A DNA stretch of 64,000 nt from Oscillospiraceae bacterium (GTDB taxonomy: Bacteria; Bacillota; Clostridia; Saccharofermentanales; Saccharofermentanaceae): NCBI GenBank assembly GCA_902787975.1, contig CADAIP010000013.1:50310-114309 (forward strand), read 5' to 3'. The translations under genes were made by a program, and so were the position numbers. The first letter of the stretch is position 1. Each line of letters starts with the position of its first letter. Below the pieces are notes generated by a model. That model made no database searches, was not told the DNA's origin, and saw only the letters and a list, made by a program, of their open reading frames with translations. Below are positions 42,866 to 52,013 of the stretch, piece by piece.

Positions 42866-44083
42866 ATGAAGTCAGAAAGAGCATTTCCAAAACTTGGCAT
42901 AACTTCAAAGGCTGCAAGGTCATTGAAGAACGGACATCCGTGGGTATACGGAGACGAGATAGTATCGTCTGAAGGTGATATCACGGACGGCTGTATCGTT
43001 GACTGTTTCGAAGGATCAAGCTGGCAGGGAGCAGGTTTTTATAACTCTAAGTCCAAGATTGCTGTCAGGATAATTTCCCGCAACAGCAACGATGTGTTCG
43101 ACCAGAAGTTCTGGTACAGACGCATTCTTTATGCGGTCCAGTACCGTAAGACTGTCATGCCCGGTGATGACTTCAAATGCTGCAGGATTATTCACGGCGA
43201 AGCAGACCAGATGCCGGGTTTCACGTGCGACAGATATGGCGATATTGCCGTAACACAGATTGCATGTCTCGGAATTGAGCTCAATAAAGATGTTATCTAC
43301 AAAGCTCTTATGACTGTCTTTGAGGAGATAGGTGAGCCTCTTAAAGGCATTTACGAGAGAAATGATCTTGCATTAAGAAGCAAGGAAGGTCTTGATCTCG
43401 GCAAAGGCTGGTATGGCGGCGCAGATTATTCCTGTCTTACCGAGATAACAGAGAACGGGATTAAATACTCTGTTGATGTCGAGAACGGACAGAAGACAGG
43501 ATTTTTCCTCGACCAGAAATATAACAGGCTTGCTGCTGCAAAGATTGCTAAGGACAAGACGGTTCTTGACTGCTTTACACATACCGGTTCATTCGGCCTT
43601 AACTGCGCTTATAACGGCGCAAAGCACGTAACAAGCGTCGACATATCTTCACAGGCTGTGGAGATGGCTAAAGCGAATGCAGAAAGGAACGGACTTCAGG
43701 ATAAGATCGATTATGTCTGCGAGGATGTTTTCGAGCTCCTGACGAATATGGCAGCTAAGAAAGATCACTCATACGATTACATAATCCTTGATCCGCCGGC
43801 TTTTACCAAGTCGAGAGATACGGTTGATTCGGCCGGAAGGGGATATAAGGAGATCAATCTTAAGGCGATGAAGCTTCTTCCTAGAGGCGGCTATCTTGCG
43901 ACATGCTCATGCTCTCATTTCATGACGGATGAACTCTTCAGAAAGATGCTGGCCTCTGCTGCAAGAGATGCGAGTGTCAGCTTAAGGCAGATAGAAGCAA
44001 GGACACAGGCTCCTGATCACCCGATACTCTGGAACGTTCCTGAGACGGACTATCTTAAGTTCTATATTTTCCAGGTGGTATAA
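42866..44083 (+). CDS. rlmI: RlmI-like 23S rRNA (cytosine-C5) methyltransferase
   Basis: A 405-residue protein with an N-terminal PUA domain (KNGHPWVYGDEI), a middle domain and a C-terminal class I methyltransferase: VLDCFTHTGSFGLNCAYNGA as motif I, VTSVDIS, and DYIILDPPAFTKSRD with the D-P-P-A-F motif IV. A T-C-S-C-S motif follows, including the catalytic Cys. Layout and length match RlmI, which methylates a C in 23S rRNA. Confidence 0.9.
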   Translation: MKSERAFPKLGITSKAARSLKNGHPWVYGDEIVSSEGDITDGCIVDCFEGSSWQGAGFYNSKSKIAVRIISRNSNDVFDQKFWYRRILYAVQYRKTVMPGDDFKCCRIIHGEADQMPGFTCDRYGDIAVTQIACLGIELNKDVIYKALMTVFEEIGEPLKGIYERNDLALRSKEGLDLGKGWYGGADYSCLTEITENGIKYSVDVENGQKTGFFLDQKYNRLAAAKIAKDKTVLDCFTHTGSFGLNCAYNGAKHVTSVDISSQAVEMAKANAERNGLQDKIDYVCEDVFELLTNMAAKKDHSYDYIILDPPAFTKSRDTVDSAGRGYKEINLKAMKLLPRGGYLATCSCSHFMTDELFRKMLASAARDASVSLRQIEARTQAPDHPILWNVPETDYLKFYIFQVV

Positions 44084-44092
44084 GGATTCCGG

Positions 44093-45640
44093 TTAATTAA
44101 CTCTCTTATATAACTTGTAGTAGTCCAGAATCGGTTTGCTTGTGTAATCAACGAACTTGCTGGATTCTTCCTGGATCAATTCATAGTTTTCGGAATCGAA
44201 TTCAGCGAAGTATGTTGTTACCACATAGTCGTAGTAGCCTTCTTCGATCAATCTGTTCTGCTCTTCTCTGATCGCAGGAAACTGGTCTGCAATGTTGTTA
44301 TAACAGTAATATTTGTTGGCAGGTAATATCTCAGCGGCCGTATAGAAACCCGAATCCATAAAATCGTATGTAAGCACTTTGGCATCAGGTGTCTGTTTGA
44401 TCGTTTCTGCTATGCGGTACTGGGAAAGATATTGCTTGGGCTGAAGGAACAGATACATGTTTTTGCAGAGTAGAATCGTTAATACATATCCTACTGAGAA
44501 AAAGATCAGTGAAAGAGCTTTTATCAGATCTTTGTGTTCTTTGAGCTTTTTCTCGAGTTTTCCGAGGAGCCAGATAACGGGAATCAGACCAAGGCCGAAA
44601 CAATAAGAGAGAATATATCCGTAGTAGTAGATTACCGATGAAGATAAGAAAGCAAAGAATGCCGCAAATACGAATGTGACCAGAAAGAATCTGAGTGCTT
44701 TGGTGCGGTGTTCTTTGCTTATAAAGAAGAAAGAAGCCAGTGTTAACAGTATCTGGACAGGGAAGTGAGGATACTCGACTGATACCATGCCGAGCGATAC
44801 TACCACTGTAATGATGTTTTTAATTACAGGCACTTTCATGATGCCGTACGCTACTGATGTATTGACGTAAAAGATCTTATTGTAGAAGTAGGATTCCCAA
44901 AGATCTCCCAATGAACCGGTTGCAACGAAATAGATCAGTATCGGTATAGTGATGATGATGAAGGCGGCCAGGAATAATCCGATCAGAGAAAAGAGTTTCT
45001 TAATTTCTTTTCTCTTTATTGCGGCAACAAGAATATAGATACAGAAACCTGCAATGAATCCGATAAATGTGAATTTGATCCAGAACAGTATGCCTGTTAT
45101 TAAACCGCAAAAAAAAGTTTCCTTATTACTGGGAAGTCCGTTGCCGTTAATGATGGCACGAAGACCAAAGTAGAATGCTACAGTCAGGAGAGGGAAACAG
45201 AATTCTTCTGCATTTCCGCCGAAATTGAACATTCCGTTTGAATAAGTAATTCCGAGGAAGAGAGGCATGAGTACGAGCATGTATTTGGAAGGCTCGGTAA
45301 ATAGTTTGATGAGCTTCCATGAATAAACGGCAAATACAGATGTTGTCACGAGCTCGATCAACCAGGCTCCGATGAAACTCTTTTCGGATAACAATGCGAC
45401 CAGCGCATAGATGAAATATAGAAGCGGACCTTTTTGTTCGTAAAGATCCCTGTAGGGAACAAGACCATGCAGTATTCCGCGGCCTAAAGTAAAGAAACAG
45501 TTTGCATCATCCCAGGGGTTAAACGGATAAAGCGGCGAACAAGTTGACACGAGGGTTATCGTGATGCTTGCCGCCGCAATTAGTGTTATCAGTTCGAACC
45601 TTGTAAGTTTGCTTTTGTCTTTAAGGCCTTGAGTTCCCAT
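44093..45640 (-). CDS. Polytopic membrane glycosyltransferase-like protein (GT39/PMT-like)
   Basis: A 515-residue protein with about 11-12 transmembrane helices. The N-terminal external loop NPWDDANCFFTLGRGILHGL with two acidic residues, then VPYRDLYEQKGPLLYFIYAL, is the pattern of GT39/PMT-type membrane glycosyltransferases, which use lipid-linked sugars. The C-terminal part is a small external domain. The donor and acceptor are unknown. It lies 10 bases from the RlmI gene on the opposite strand. Confidence 0.78.
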   Translation of the reverse strand: MGTQGLKDKSKLTRFELITLIAAASITITLVSTCSPLYPFNPWDDANCFFTLGRGILHGLVPYRDLYEQKGPLLYFIYALVALLSEKSFIGAWLIELVTTSVFAVYSWKLIKLFTEPSKYMLVLMPLFLGITYSNGMFNFGGNAEEFCFPLLTVAFYFGLRAIINGNGLPSNKETFFCGLITGILFWIKFTFIGFIAGFCIYILVAAIKRKEIKKLFSLIGLFLAAFIIITIPILIYFVATGSLGDLWESYFYNKIFYVNTSVAYGIMKVPVIKNIITVVVSLGMVSVEYPHFPVQILLTLASFFFISKEHRTKALRFFLVTFVFAAFFAFLSSSVIYYYGYILSYCFGLGLIPVIWLLGKLEKKLKEHKDLIKALSLIFFSVGYVLTILLCKNMYLFLQPKQYLSQYRIAETIKQTPDAKVLTYDFMDSGFYTAAEILPANKYYCYNNIADQFPAIREEQNRLIEEGYYDYVVTTYFAEFDSENYELIQEESSKFVDYTSKPILDYYKLYKRVN

Positions 45641-45669
45641 ATGAGTTTTAGTTCAACCTAGGATCCTTA

Positions 45670-46029
45670 TTAAGCTTCAGCTTTCCAAAGACCATGGAGG
45701 TTACAATATTCATATGCAGCGATGACCTTTTCATCAGCTCCGATGGTGAATACGGCAACGGGATCCTGCCCGGGCTTAAGCTGTCTGATAATGGCGCCTT
45801 TGTCAGTCTCAAGCGCAACGAAAGTGATGTAGTGCGCATCCATCATGGGATGAGCTACCTCACCGACCTTGACGGTTACTTCCTGACCGTTAACGCTGAT
45901 AACGGGAACGTGCTTCTCGCCTGCAGCATCAGTGGTGTTGGGAATAAGTTCTTCAAGAGGACCTCCTTCGCATTCGGTCTCGAAAAGCTTGGTTACTACT
46001 GTTCCGCACTTGCCTTTGAAAAACTTCAT
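45670..46029 (-). CDS. Superoxide reductase (neelaredoxin-type), lacking Cys4 iron centre
   Basis: A 119-residue superoxide reductase. The catalytic iron centre is formed by KHVPVI, HPMMDAHYI and CNLHGLW, giving four His and one Cys ligands. The N-terminal desulforedoxin motif is decayed (KGKCGTV and TECEGG instead of CxxCG and CC), so only the catalytic centre is expected. It reduces superoxide to peroxide and supports an anaerobic lifestyle. AGGAGGA precedes the ATG. Confidence 0.88.
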   Translation of the reverse strand: MKFFKGKCGTVVTKLFETECEGGPLEELIPNTTDAAGEKHVPVISVNGQEVTVKVGEVAHPMMDAHYITFVALETDKGAIIRQLKPGQDPVAVFTIGADEKVIAAYEYCNLHGLWKAEA

Positions 46030-46290
46030 GATAATGATCCTCCTGTAGTTTTTTTATGAATATAGCCATTATACCATTTTGCAGACAGTTCGCCTTACGG
46101 ATGGTGAATTGAAAATCATTATCAGGGGTTTATTTGCAAACGAGATTAAAAGTTAATGGAAACGACACAGTAAGAGACAAAATTGCTCGAAAAAGCAAAC
46201 GGTTTTGATTTAATGAACTGATATTGGTTATGTATAATTTTTGTGGAGTTGGAAAGCTCCGGCAAAAATAATAAAAAAGGTGGAATAGTT
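46030..46290. other. Divergent intergenic region
   Basis: 261 bases between the divergent superoxide reductase and SDR genes. A TATAAT at 46233-46238 could serve the SDR; no matching -35 was found. No hairpin of note. Confidence 0.35.
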
Positions 46291-47064
46291 ATGGCTAACA
46301 TTTTCGATTTTACGGGTAGAGTAGCAGTTATCACAGGTTGCTCCACAGGTCTTGGTGTTCAGATGGCAAAGGCTCTTGCAAATCAGGGCTGTAATATCGT
46401 AGCCATCGCCCGCCGTCAGAACTTGCTTGAAGAAGTTTGCGCTGATCTTGAGAAGACATACGGCGTAAAAACACTTGCAGTAAAGCTTGATATTACAGAT
46501 ACAGCAGCAGTTGATGCTGCAGTCGATGAGATCATCGCTAAGATGGGCAAAATCGACATTCTCGTCAACAACGCAGGCACAGGCGCAGTTGCTCCTGCAG
46601 AAGACATCACAGATGAGCAGTTCATGAACGAGATCGACATCGACCTCTTCGGTACTTTCAGACTTGCAAGAGCAGTTGCAAAGAAGGCAATGATCCCTGC
46701 GAAGTTCGGCCGCGTAATCAACATTGCTTCAATGTACGGCCTTGTAGGTAATAAGGTTGCTCCGGCATCTCCTTATCATGCAGCTAAGGGCGGCGTTGTA
46801 AACCTTACAAGAGCACTTGCTTCAGAGTGGGGTAAGTACGGCATCACTGTTAACTCTATCTGCCCCGGTTATTTCTACAGCCCTCTTACAAAGGAGACTT
46901 TGGATTCTGAGTTCTTCCAGGCTAATGCAAGAACAATGATCCCTCTCGAGAGATACGGCAACGATGGTGAGCTCGATACTGCTATCTGCTTCCTTGCTTC
47001 TGCAGCAACAACATACGTAACAGGTGTTAACCTCCCTGTTGACGGTGGATATACCTGCATGTAA
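46291..47064 (+). CDS. SDR-family oxidoreductase (gluconate 5-dehydrogenase/FabG-like)
   Basis: A 257-residue classical SDR. The NAD(P)-binding AVITGCSTGLGVQMAKAL, the NNAGTG strand, the NIASMYGLVG serine motif and the YHAAKGGVVN catalytic motif are intact. C-terminal VTGVNLPVDGGYTCM closes the fold. The ATG at 46291 has AAAGGTGGA upstream; a GTG start at 46243 would be without support. Codon use and high expression-like features suggest a housekeeping or catabolic role; substrate unknown. Confidence 0.88.
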   Translation: MANIFDFTGRVAVITGCSTGLGVQMAKALANQGCNIVAIARRQNLLEEVCADLEKTYGVKTLAVKLDITDTAAVDAAVDEIIAKMGKIDILVNNAGTGAVAPAEDITDEQFMNEIDIDLFGTFRLARAVAKKAMIPAKFGRVINIASMYGLVGNKVAPASPYHAAKGGVVNLTRALASEWGKYGITVNSICPGYFYSPLTKETLDSEFFQANARTMIPLERYGNDGELDTAICFLASAATTYVTGVNLPVDGGYTCM

Positions 47065-47105
47065 TTCACAACAGATTTTTTACCGGATTTAATTTATCTA
47101 ATAAG

Positions 47106-47141
47106 AACTGCGCAAACGATTGAGATTTGCGCAGTTTTTTT
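47106..47141 (+). terminator. Rho-independent terminator
   Basis: AACTGCGCAAA (47106-47116) pairs perfectly with TTTGCGCAGTT (47126-47136), followed by a run of T to 47141. It terminates the SDR gene. Confidence 0.9.
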
Positions 47142-49043
47142 GTTAGAATAAGCCCAGGATGGGGGTGGATTACACTGGAGCCAGAAAGCGGTAAACTCGT
47201 CTTCTCGCGTAAAGAACTCAAGCGGGATGCAAAAAGGAATTTCAAGCATCATTATCTGATGTATGTTGCGGCATGCCTTTTCGCGCTGATCATCCAGTCA
47301 GAATTTCTTACGTCAGATAACCTTATCAGTGTAAGAAGACAGGTTATTACCGACACTATTGATGCGGTTTATGAATTTACCGGTGTCCAGGATATTAAGC
47401 GCATAGAAAACGCTTACACCACGATCGACCAGGATGCAGACTCGCTTTATACAGGCATTGAACAGGCCTTGTATAACAAAAGCTTTGAGAATGAACAGGT
47501 CAATGAGACGTTTGGCAGAACGAGAGGCATCTTAAACCAGGTAATAAATTACGTTGTCGAAGATACCATTTTCTCCAACTTGTATTCCATAATAGTCCAG
47601 TATGCCGGTTCCGAAAGTATCGCCCAGATCATAATTGCTACGGGTATGCTGTTGTTTGCCGGATTTACGTGGATCTACATACGTAACGTATATGTGGCCG
47701 TGAGCCGAAGGATATTCCTTGAGGGACGTGTATATTCGAAAGTGCCGTTCTCGAGATATCTTTATCTCGTAAGAGTTAAAAGATGGACGAGAGCCTCATT
47801 GGTAATGGCTCTTAAGACGATATTTGAGATCGTCGGGATCATGTCGGTTGGTCTTTTCCCGGTTATTCACTGCGGACTTATCCTCGTGCCTTATATCATA
47901 GCTGAGAACCCTGATGTAAGACCTGTCGAGGCATTGAAACTGTCCTGGAGAATGATGAGAGGCAATAAGAGGAAGGTTTTTGCCCTGTTCATGAGCCTTA
48001 TGGGCTGGTATGTGCTCGGATTCTTTACATTGGGCATTGCCAACATCCTTTATGCAAATCCTTACTTCGTATGCTGTTACACTGAGTTCTACACCAAGGT
48101 CAGAAAGTATGCCAAGGATAAGAAGATTCCCGGAACGGAGATCCTTAATGATGAGTATCTCTTTGCTGCGGCAGAACCGGAAGTTCTGGAAGAAAAGTAT
48201 TCCGACGTTATCGAGACACTTAAGAAGCCGGCTGTTGAACTTGAAGGCATTGATACTCCCCATGAGAAGTTCTTTGCAAAGAACCTTGGCGTAGTTCTCT
48301 GGAACAACAAAGACGAGATAGAATACGAGAACAGGGAGTCCCAGAAGTTGAAGATGCAGACTTATGCGAGCGAAGCCAAGGGCCTGTCTTATCCTTCGAG
48401 ATTATCTCCAATCCCTGAAACGCGTAAGATCCCTTCACTTGAGAATATCCATTACTTAAGACACTATTCGGTATTGTCTCTTGTCATTATGTTCTTTATC
48501 TTCTCTAATTTCGGATGGATGTGGGAACTTTTGTATTACTTCCTTATGAAAGGAAAACTCATAAACCGCGGCGTCCTTCACGGACCATGGCTGCCGATCT
48601 ACGGCGTTGGAGGACTTATCGTTCTTACACTTTTGACAAGAGTGCGCAAAAGGCCGTTTATTTTCTTTGTGTCTGCGGTCACGCTTTGCGGTACGGTGGA
48701 GTATTTTACCGGTTGGGCTCTGGAAGAGATCTTTGGTGCGCAGTGGTGGAATTACGACGGGTATTTCCTCAATCTGCACGGAAGGATCTGCGCAGAAGGA
48801 CTTTTCGTATTCGGAATATGCGCGCTTGCGTTTATCTACGTGCTTGCGCCCCTTCTCGATAATATGATCCGTAAAATAAACAGAAGGGTCTTATTGCCAC
48901 TGGCATTGACCCTTCTGCTGGTACTTGCTGCAGATATCGTCTACTCAAAGATGGTGCCGAATACCGGTTACGGAATCACGGGTAATTTTGATCAAGACGA
49001 AGATCCTGTTGCGATCGAGACGGTTATTGAAGAAACCGTCTGA
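47127..49043 (+). CDS. DUF975 plus CmpB-like (putative ABC-transporter type IV) membrane protein, start uncertain
   Basis: The frame encodes up to 638 residues. The N-terminal half is DUF975-like (FSRKELKRDAKRNFKHHYLM, then several transmembrane helices and PVEALKLSWRMMRGNKRKVF). The C-terminal part is PF06541-like, with FFIFSNFGWMWELLYYF and NRGVLHGPWLPIYGVGGL. The only canonical in-frame start, TTG at 47127, lies inside the upstream terminator without a ribosome binding site. A CTG at 47175 follows GGGGGTGG. An ATG at 47159 is out of frame by one base in a five-G run. True start unresolved; function unknown. Confidence 0.75.
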   Translation: MRSFFVRISPGWGWITLEPESGKLVFSRKELKRDAKRNFKHHYLMYVAACLFALIIQSEFLTSDNLISVRRQVITDTIDAVYEFTGVQDIKRIENAYTTIDQDADSLYTGIEQALYNKSFENEQVNETFGRTRGILNQVINYVVEDTIFSNLYSIIVQYAGSESIAQIIIATGMLLFAGFTWIYIRNVYVAVSRRIFLEGRVYSKVPFSRYLYLVRVKRWTRASLVMALKTIFEIVGIMSVGLFPVIHCGLILVPYIIAENPDVRPVEALKLSWRMMRGNKRKVFALFMSLMGWYVLGFFTLGIANILYANPYFVCCYTEFYTKVRKYAKDKKIPGTEILNDEYLFAAAEPEVLEEKYSDVIETLKKPAVELEGIDTPHEKFFAKNLGVVLWNNKDEIEYENRESQKLKMQTYASEAKGLSYPSRLSPIPETRKIPSLENIHYLRHYSVLSLVIMFFIFSNFGWMWELLYYFLMKGKLINRGVLHGPWLPIYGVGGLIVLTLLTRVRKRPFIFFVSAVTLCGTVEYFTGWALEEIFGAQWWNYDGYFLNLHGRICAEGLFVFGICALAFIYVLAPLLDNMIRKINRRVLLPLALTLLLVLAADIVYSKMVPNTGYGITGNFDQDEDPVAIETVIEETV

Positions 49044-49063
49044 TAAAGCTGCTTATTTCTGAC

Positions 49064-49321
49064 TCAGAATGTTTCCGACAGTGCGGAAACTGCGCCTGTT
49101 GCCATCATGATGGCAAAGATTACGATTGCGACCAGACATACGATGATGGTGTAGCAAAAGTAAGATCTTGCGAAATTCTTCTTGTTTACGTTCTTTGCAC
49201 CGAGTGCGAAAACGATAAGGCAGATAAAGCCTACGATCGGGATAGAGAACAGGATCTCATATCCGAAATAACCCCACATAGATATCGGACGATACTCTTC
49301 AGGAATATTGCTGTTATCCAT
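49064..49321 (-). CDS. Small two-helix membrane protein
   Basis: An 85-residue protein, starting at the ATG at 49321 with GGAGG 8 bases upstream; an earlier in-frame start lacks such a site. Two transmembrane helices are separated by a basic turn (GAKNVNKKNFARS), with an amphipathic N-terminus (ISMWGYFGYEILFSIP). Similar short proteins are common in Clostridia; function unknown. Confidence 0.7.
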   Translation of the reverse strand: MDNSNIPEEYRPISMWGYFGYEILFSIPIVGFICLIVFALGAKNVNKKNFARSYFCYTIIVCLVAIVIFAIMMATGAVSALSETF

Positions 49322-49451
49322 ATCAAAAACCTCCATAAAATGTTTGTTGGTGAAGAAAACCCTTCTTCCAGGGTAAATATAGCACAAATATCTTGTTTTT
49401 CGCCTAATAAAATGTTACCTTACCTCATATGTTTTTTTAGAGGTTATGACT

Positions 49452-50720
49452 ATGGAAAAGAAGCCTTTTGTTACTAAGAACCAGATCGAAGAGATCGCAA
49501 AAACACATCACACACCGTTTTATATCTATGACGAGAAGGGAATACGTGAAAACTGCAAGCGCGTAAAGGAAGCTTTTGCCTGGAATAAGGGCTTTAACGA
49601 GTTCTTTGCAGTAAAAGCAACACCCAACCCTTATATTCTGGACATCATCAACGACTACGGATTCGGTTTTGACTGCTCTTCAGAGGCAGAACTTGTTCTT
49701 GCCGATGCTGTAGGCGGCCCGATCATGTTCTCTTCAAACGATACACCCGCAAGAGAATACGCACTTTGTGCCAATCTGGGCGGTATCATCAATCTCGATG
49801 ACATTACACACATTCCTTTCCTTGAGCAGATCTTAGGACCCCAGTTCCCTGAGACCATGAGCTGCAGATATAATCCCGGCGGAGTTTTCAAGCTCAGCAA
49901 CGGCATCATGGATAACCCGGGTGATTCCAAGTATGGAATGACCAAAGAGCAGCTCATTGAAGCATATACACAGCTTAAGGCCCACGGTGTTAAGAAGTTC
50001 GGTATCCATGCATTCCTTGCAAGCAACACAGTATCAAATGAGTACTATCCGACACTTGCAGGACAGCTTTTCGAGCTTGTTGTCGAGATCGCTCAGAAAG
50101 TCGGCATCGAATTCTCATTCGTAAACCTCTCAGGCGGTGTAGGTATCGGATACAGGCCTGAGGATTCAGAAAATGACATCATGGCAATAGGCGAGGGCGT
50201 AAGAAAGCAGTTTGAGCGCGTTCTTGTTCCTGCAGGCATGGGTGATATTGCTATCTATACAGAGATGGGCAGATTCATGCTCGCTCCCTACGGAATGCTC
50301 ATTACCAAGGCTGTTCACGAGAAGCACATCTATAAGGAATATATCGGCGTAGACGCATGTGCTTCAAACCTCATGAGACCTGCAATCTACGGTGCTTATC
50401 ACCACATTACCGTTCTCGGCAAGGAAAACGAACCCTGCGATTTCAAGTACGATGTAACCGGCAGCCTTTGCGAGAATAACGATAAGTTTGCCGTAGACAG
50501 AATGCTTCCGAAGATCGACATGGGTGATTACCTTGCGATTCACGATGCAGGTGCCCACGGATTTGCCATGGGTTACAACTATAACGGCAGACTCTGGTGT
50601 TCTGAGCTCCTTCTCAAAGAGGACGGATCCGTTCAGGAGATCAGAAGAGCACAGACTCTTAACGATTACTTCGCTACTCTTGATAACACAGAGTATGCGA
50701 AAAAGCTCATCAGCGAGTAA
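49452..50720 (+). CDS. lysA: Diaminopimelate decarboxylase-like PLP enzyme
   Basis: A 422-residue fold-III PLP decarboxylase. FFAVKATPNP gives the PLP lysine Lys55; NLSGGVGIGY, EMGRFMLAPYG and a C-x-x-N-D-x-x motif (SLCENNDKF) are conserved. The last step of lysine synthesis (meso-diaminopimelate to lysine) is the usual reaction; carboxynorspermidine decarboxylase is an alternative in this branch. The ATG at 49452 is best placed relative to TTAGAGG, one of two nearby ATGs. Confidence 0.85.
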   Translation: MEKKPFVTKNQIEEIAKTHHTPFYIYDEKGIRENCKRVKEAFAWNKGFNEFFAVKATPNPYILDIINDYGFGFDCSSEAELVLADAVGGPIMFSSNDTPAREYALCANLGGIINLDDITHIPFLEQILGPQFPETMSCRYNPGGVFKLSNGIMDNPGDSKYGMTKEQLIEAYTQLKAHGVKKFGIHAFLASNTVSNEYYPTLAGQLFELVVEIAQKVGIEFSFVNLSGGVGIGYRPEDSENDIMAIGEGVRKQFERVLVPAGMGDIAIYTEMGRFMLAPYGMLITKAVHEKHIYKEYIGVDACASNLMRPAIYGAYHHITVLGKENEPCDFKYDVTGSLCENNDKFAVDRMLPKIDMGDYLAIHDAGAHGFAMGYNYNGRLWCSELLLKEDGSVQEIRRAQTLNDYFATLDNTEYAKKLISE

Positions 50721-50760
50721 TTTCCGTAAAAAGCCCGTATTCAATGCGTTTACGGGAAAT
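50720..50760 (+). terminator. Hairpin after lysA
   Basis: ATTTCCGTAAA (50720-50730) pairs with TTTACGGGAAAT (50749-50760) with one bulged base. A weak T-rich tract follows (50774-50787). Probable terminator. Confidence 0.5.
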
Positions 50761-50779
50761 TGCATATTTGTCAGATTGA

Positions 50780-50807
50780 TTGTTTTTATGGCCTTGTTAT
50801 GTACAAT
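50780..50807 (+). promoter_or_regulatory. Promoter of the 85-residue protein gene
   Basis: TTGTTT (50780-50785), 16 bases, then TACAAT (50802-50807). The transcript would have a leader of about 140 bases that contains a short hairpin. Confidence 0.55.
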
Positions 50808-50893
50808 ATGCACAAAAACAAGGCCTTTGTATTATGCAAGTTGTTTAACAAACCCATTGTTTGAGAAAGTGAGAAAGTGTACCATTAGGCTGT

Positions 50894-50911
50894 CCAAGGG
50901 AAAAGCCTTGG
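50894..50911 (+). repeat. Short hairpin in the 5' leader
   Basis: CCAAGG and CCTTGG flank six bases (GAAAAG). It lies about 45 bases before the start codon of the next gene. It could affect stability or translation; I do not recognise a riboswitch. Confidence 0.4.
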
Positions 50912-50956
50912 GGATAAGTTAAAAGGACAAAACAATACTCTAGGAGGTATTAGAAT

Positions 50957-51214
50957 ATGAAAGCATTTGTATTAGACAACATTGACGTAGCAACACTTAT
51001 GAAGGCACTTGATGAGTGCAAGGGAAACGTAATTCTTCTCACAGACGAAGGTGACCGTTTCAATCTTAAGAGCAAGCTCAGCCAGATGACTGGTATCATG
51101 AAGCTTATCGAGGGCGGTATCGTATGCAACGCAAAGATCTCCTGCTCCGATCCTGATGATGAGGCAATGCTCTTCAGACTTAACCTTTTCGGAAAGGTTG
51201 AAGATGAGGCTTAA
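50957..51214 (+). CDS. Conserved small cytoplasmic protein of unknown function
   Basis: An 85-residue acidic protein: residues 25-50 (VILLTDEGDRFNLKSKLSQM) and the ending LFRLNLFGKVEDE are a pattern I have seen in clostridial small proteins. It has two Cys and no membrane helix. AGGAGG lies 8-9 bases before the ATG, and codon use looks biased to preferred codons, suggesting good expression. Function unknown. Confidence 0.7.
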   Translation: MKAFVLDNIDVATLMKALDECKGNVILLTDEGDRFNLKSKLSQMTGIMKLIEGGIVCNAKISCSDPDDEAMLFRLNLFGKVEDEA

Positions 51215-51306
51215 TCCTTATCTCAAATAAGAAAACCACACTAAGTTTTTGAGTTATCAAAGAGGCATCTTTCAAAGGTGCCTCTTTTTGTTTCCGGTTT
51301 TATATC

Positions 51307-51334
51307 TTGACACGGTGTCAGAATGCTGTAGAAT
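51307..51334 (+). promoter_or_regulatory. Promoter of the TetR gene
   Basis: TTGACA (51307-51312), 16 bases, then TAGAAT (51329-51334). The -35 lies within the first operator palindrome. Confidence 0.7.
51308..51320. promoter_or_regulatory. TetR-type operator, site 1
   Basis: TGACACGGTGTCA is a palindrome with perfect 6-base arms, overlapping the -35 element of the TetR promoter. A second copy lies 32 bases downstream. Confidence 0.75.
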
Positions 51335-51339
51335 GATAT

Positions 51340-51352
51340 TGACACAGTGTCA
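51340..51352. promoter_or_regulatory. TetR-type operator, site 2
   Basis: TGACACAGTGTCA repeats site 1 with one central difference. It covers the expected transcription start, so binding would block transcription. Centre-to-centre spacing is 32 bases, about three helical turns. Confidence 0.75.
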
Positions 51353-51381
51353 GAATATGATTCGAAAAAGAGGATTTACTT

Positions 51382-51999
51382 ATGCCCAAAGGATCGCCGG
51401 AATTAACTGCAGCCAGAAAAGAAGAGATAATCAGCGCATGTGAACAGCTCTACAAGAACATGAGCTTCAAGGACATTACGTTAAAAGAGATCGGTAATGT
51501 CACATCCTTTACGAGAACATCGATCTATAACTATTTCCAGACTAAAGAGGAGATATTCCTCGCTCTCTATACCAGGGAATACGACCGCTGGAACGAAGAT
51601 CTTCAGGGCATTCTTAATGAGAATGCGAAGCTTTCAAAAAAGCAGCTGTCAGAGATGATTGCATCTTCTATAGCTAAAAGGGAACAGCTCCTGAAACTCC
51701 TTTCAATGAATAACTACGATATGGAATCAAACAGCAGGCCGGAGCTCCTGGTGTCGTTCAAGGTCGCATACGGAGAATCCTTGAGAAATATCCAAAAGAT
51801 ACTTAAGAAGTTCTGTCCGGATATGAATGAAGCAGATATAAAGAGCTTCATATATGTTTTCTTCCCGTTTATGTTCGGCATCTATCCTTATACAACGGTA
51901 ACTGATAAGCAGCGTGAAGCTATGAATAAAGCAAATGTTGATTTCACTTATCAGACGATATTCGAGATAACAAACAACTGCATTTTAAGACTTTTGTGA
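51382..51999 (+). CDS. TetR-family transcriptional regulator
   Basis: A 205-residue regulator. The N-terminal TetR domain (residues 8-58) has KDITLKEIGNVTSFTRTSIYNYFQTKEEIFLALY, split across helix 2, recognition helix 3 and helix 4. The C-terminal ligand domain is TetR_C-like. AGAGGA precedes the ATG. It is the likely ligand of the two TGACAC palindromes upstream and controls the following two genes. The inducer is unknown. Confidence 0.9.
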   Translation: MPKGSPELTAARKEEIISACEQLYKNMSFKDITLKEIGNVTSFTRTSIYNYFQTKEEIFLALYTREYDRWNEDLQGILNENAKLSKKQLSEMIASSIAKREQLLKLLSMNNYDMESNSRPELLVSFKVAYGESLRNIQKILKKFCPDMNEADIKSFIYVFFPFMFGIYPYTTVTDKQREAMNKANVDFTYQTIFEITNNCILRLL

Positions 52000-52013
52000 A
52001 AAGGAGATTCATC

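Noticed and set aside
47159..47194. Leader peptide of 11 codons before the DUF975-CmpB gene
   Set aside because: The ATG lacks a good ribosome binding site; a homopolymer indel explains its position better.
50808..50956. Known riboswitch in the leader
   Set aside because: Only one short hairpin is visible and no recognised aptamer motif was identified by eye.
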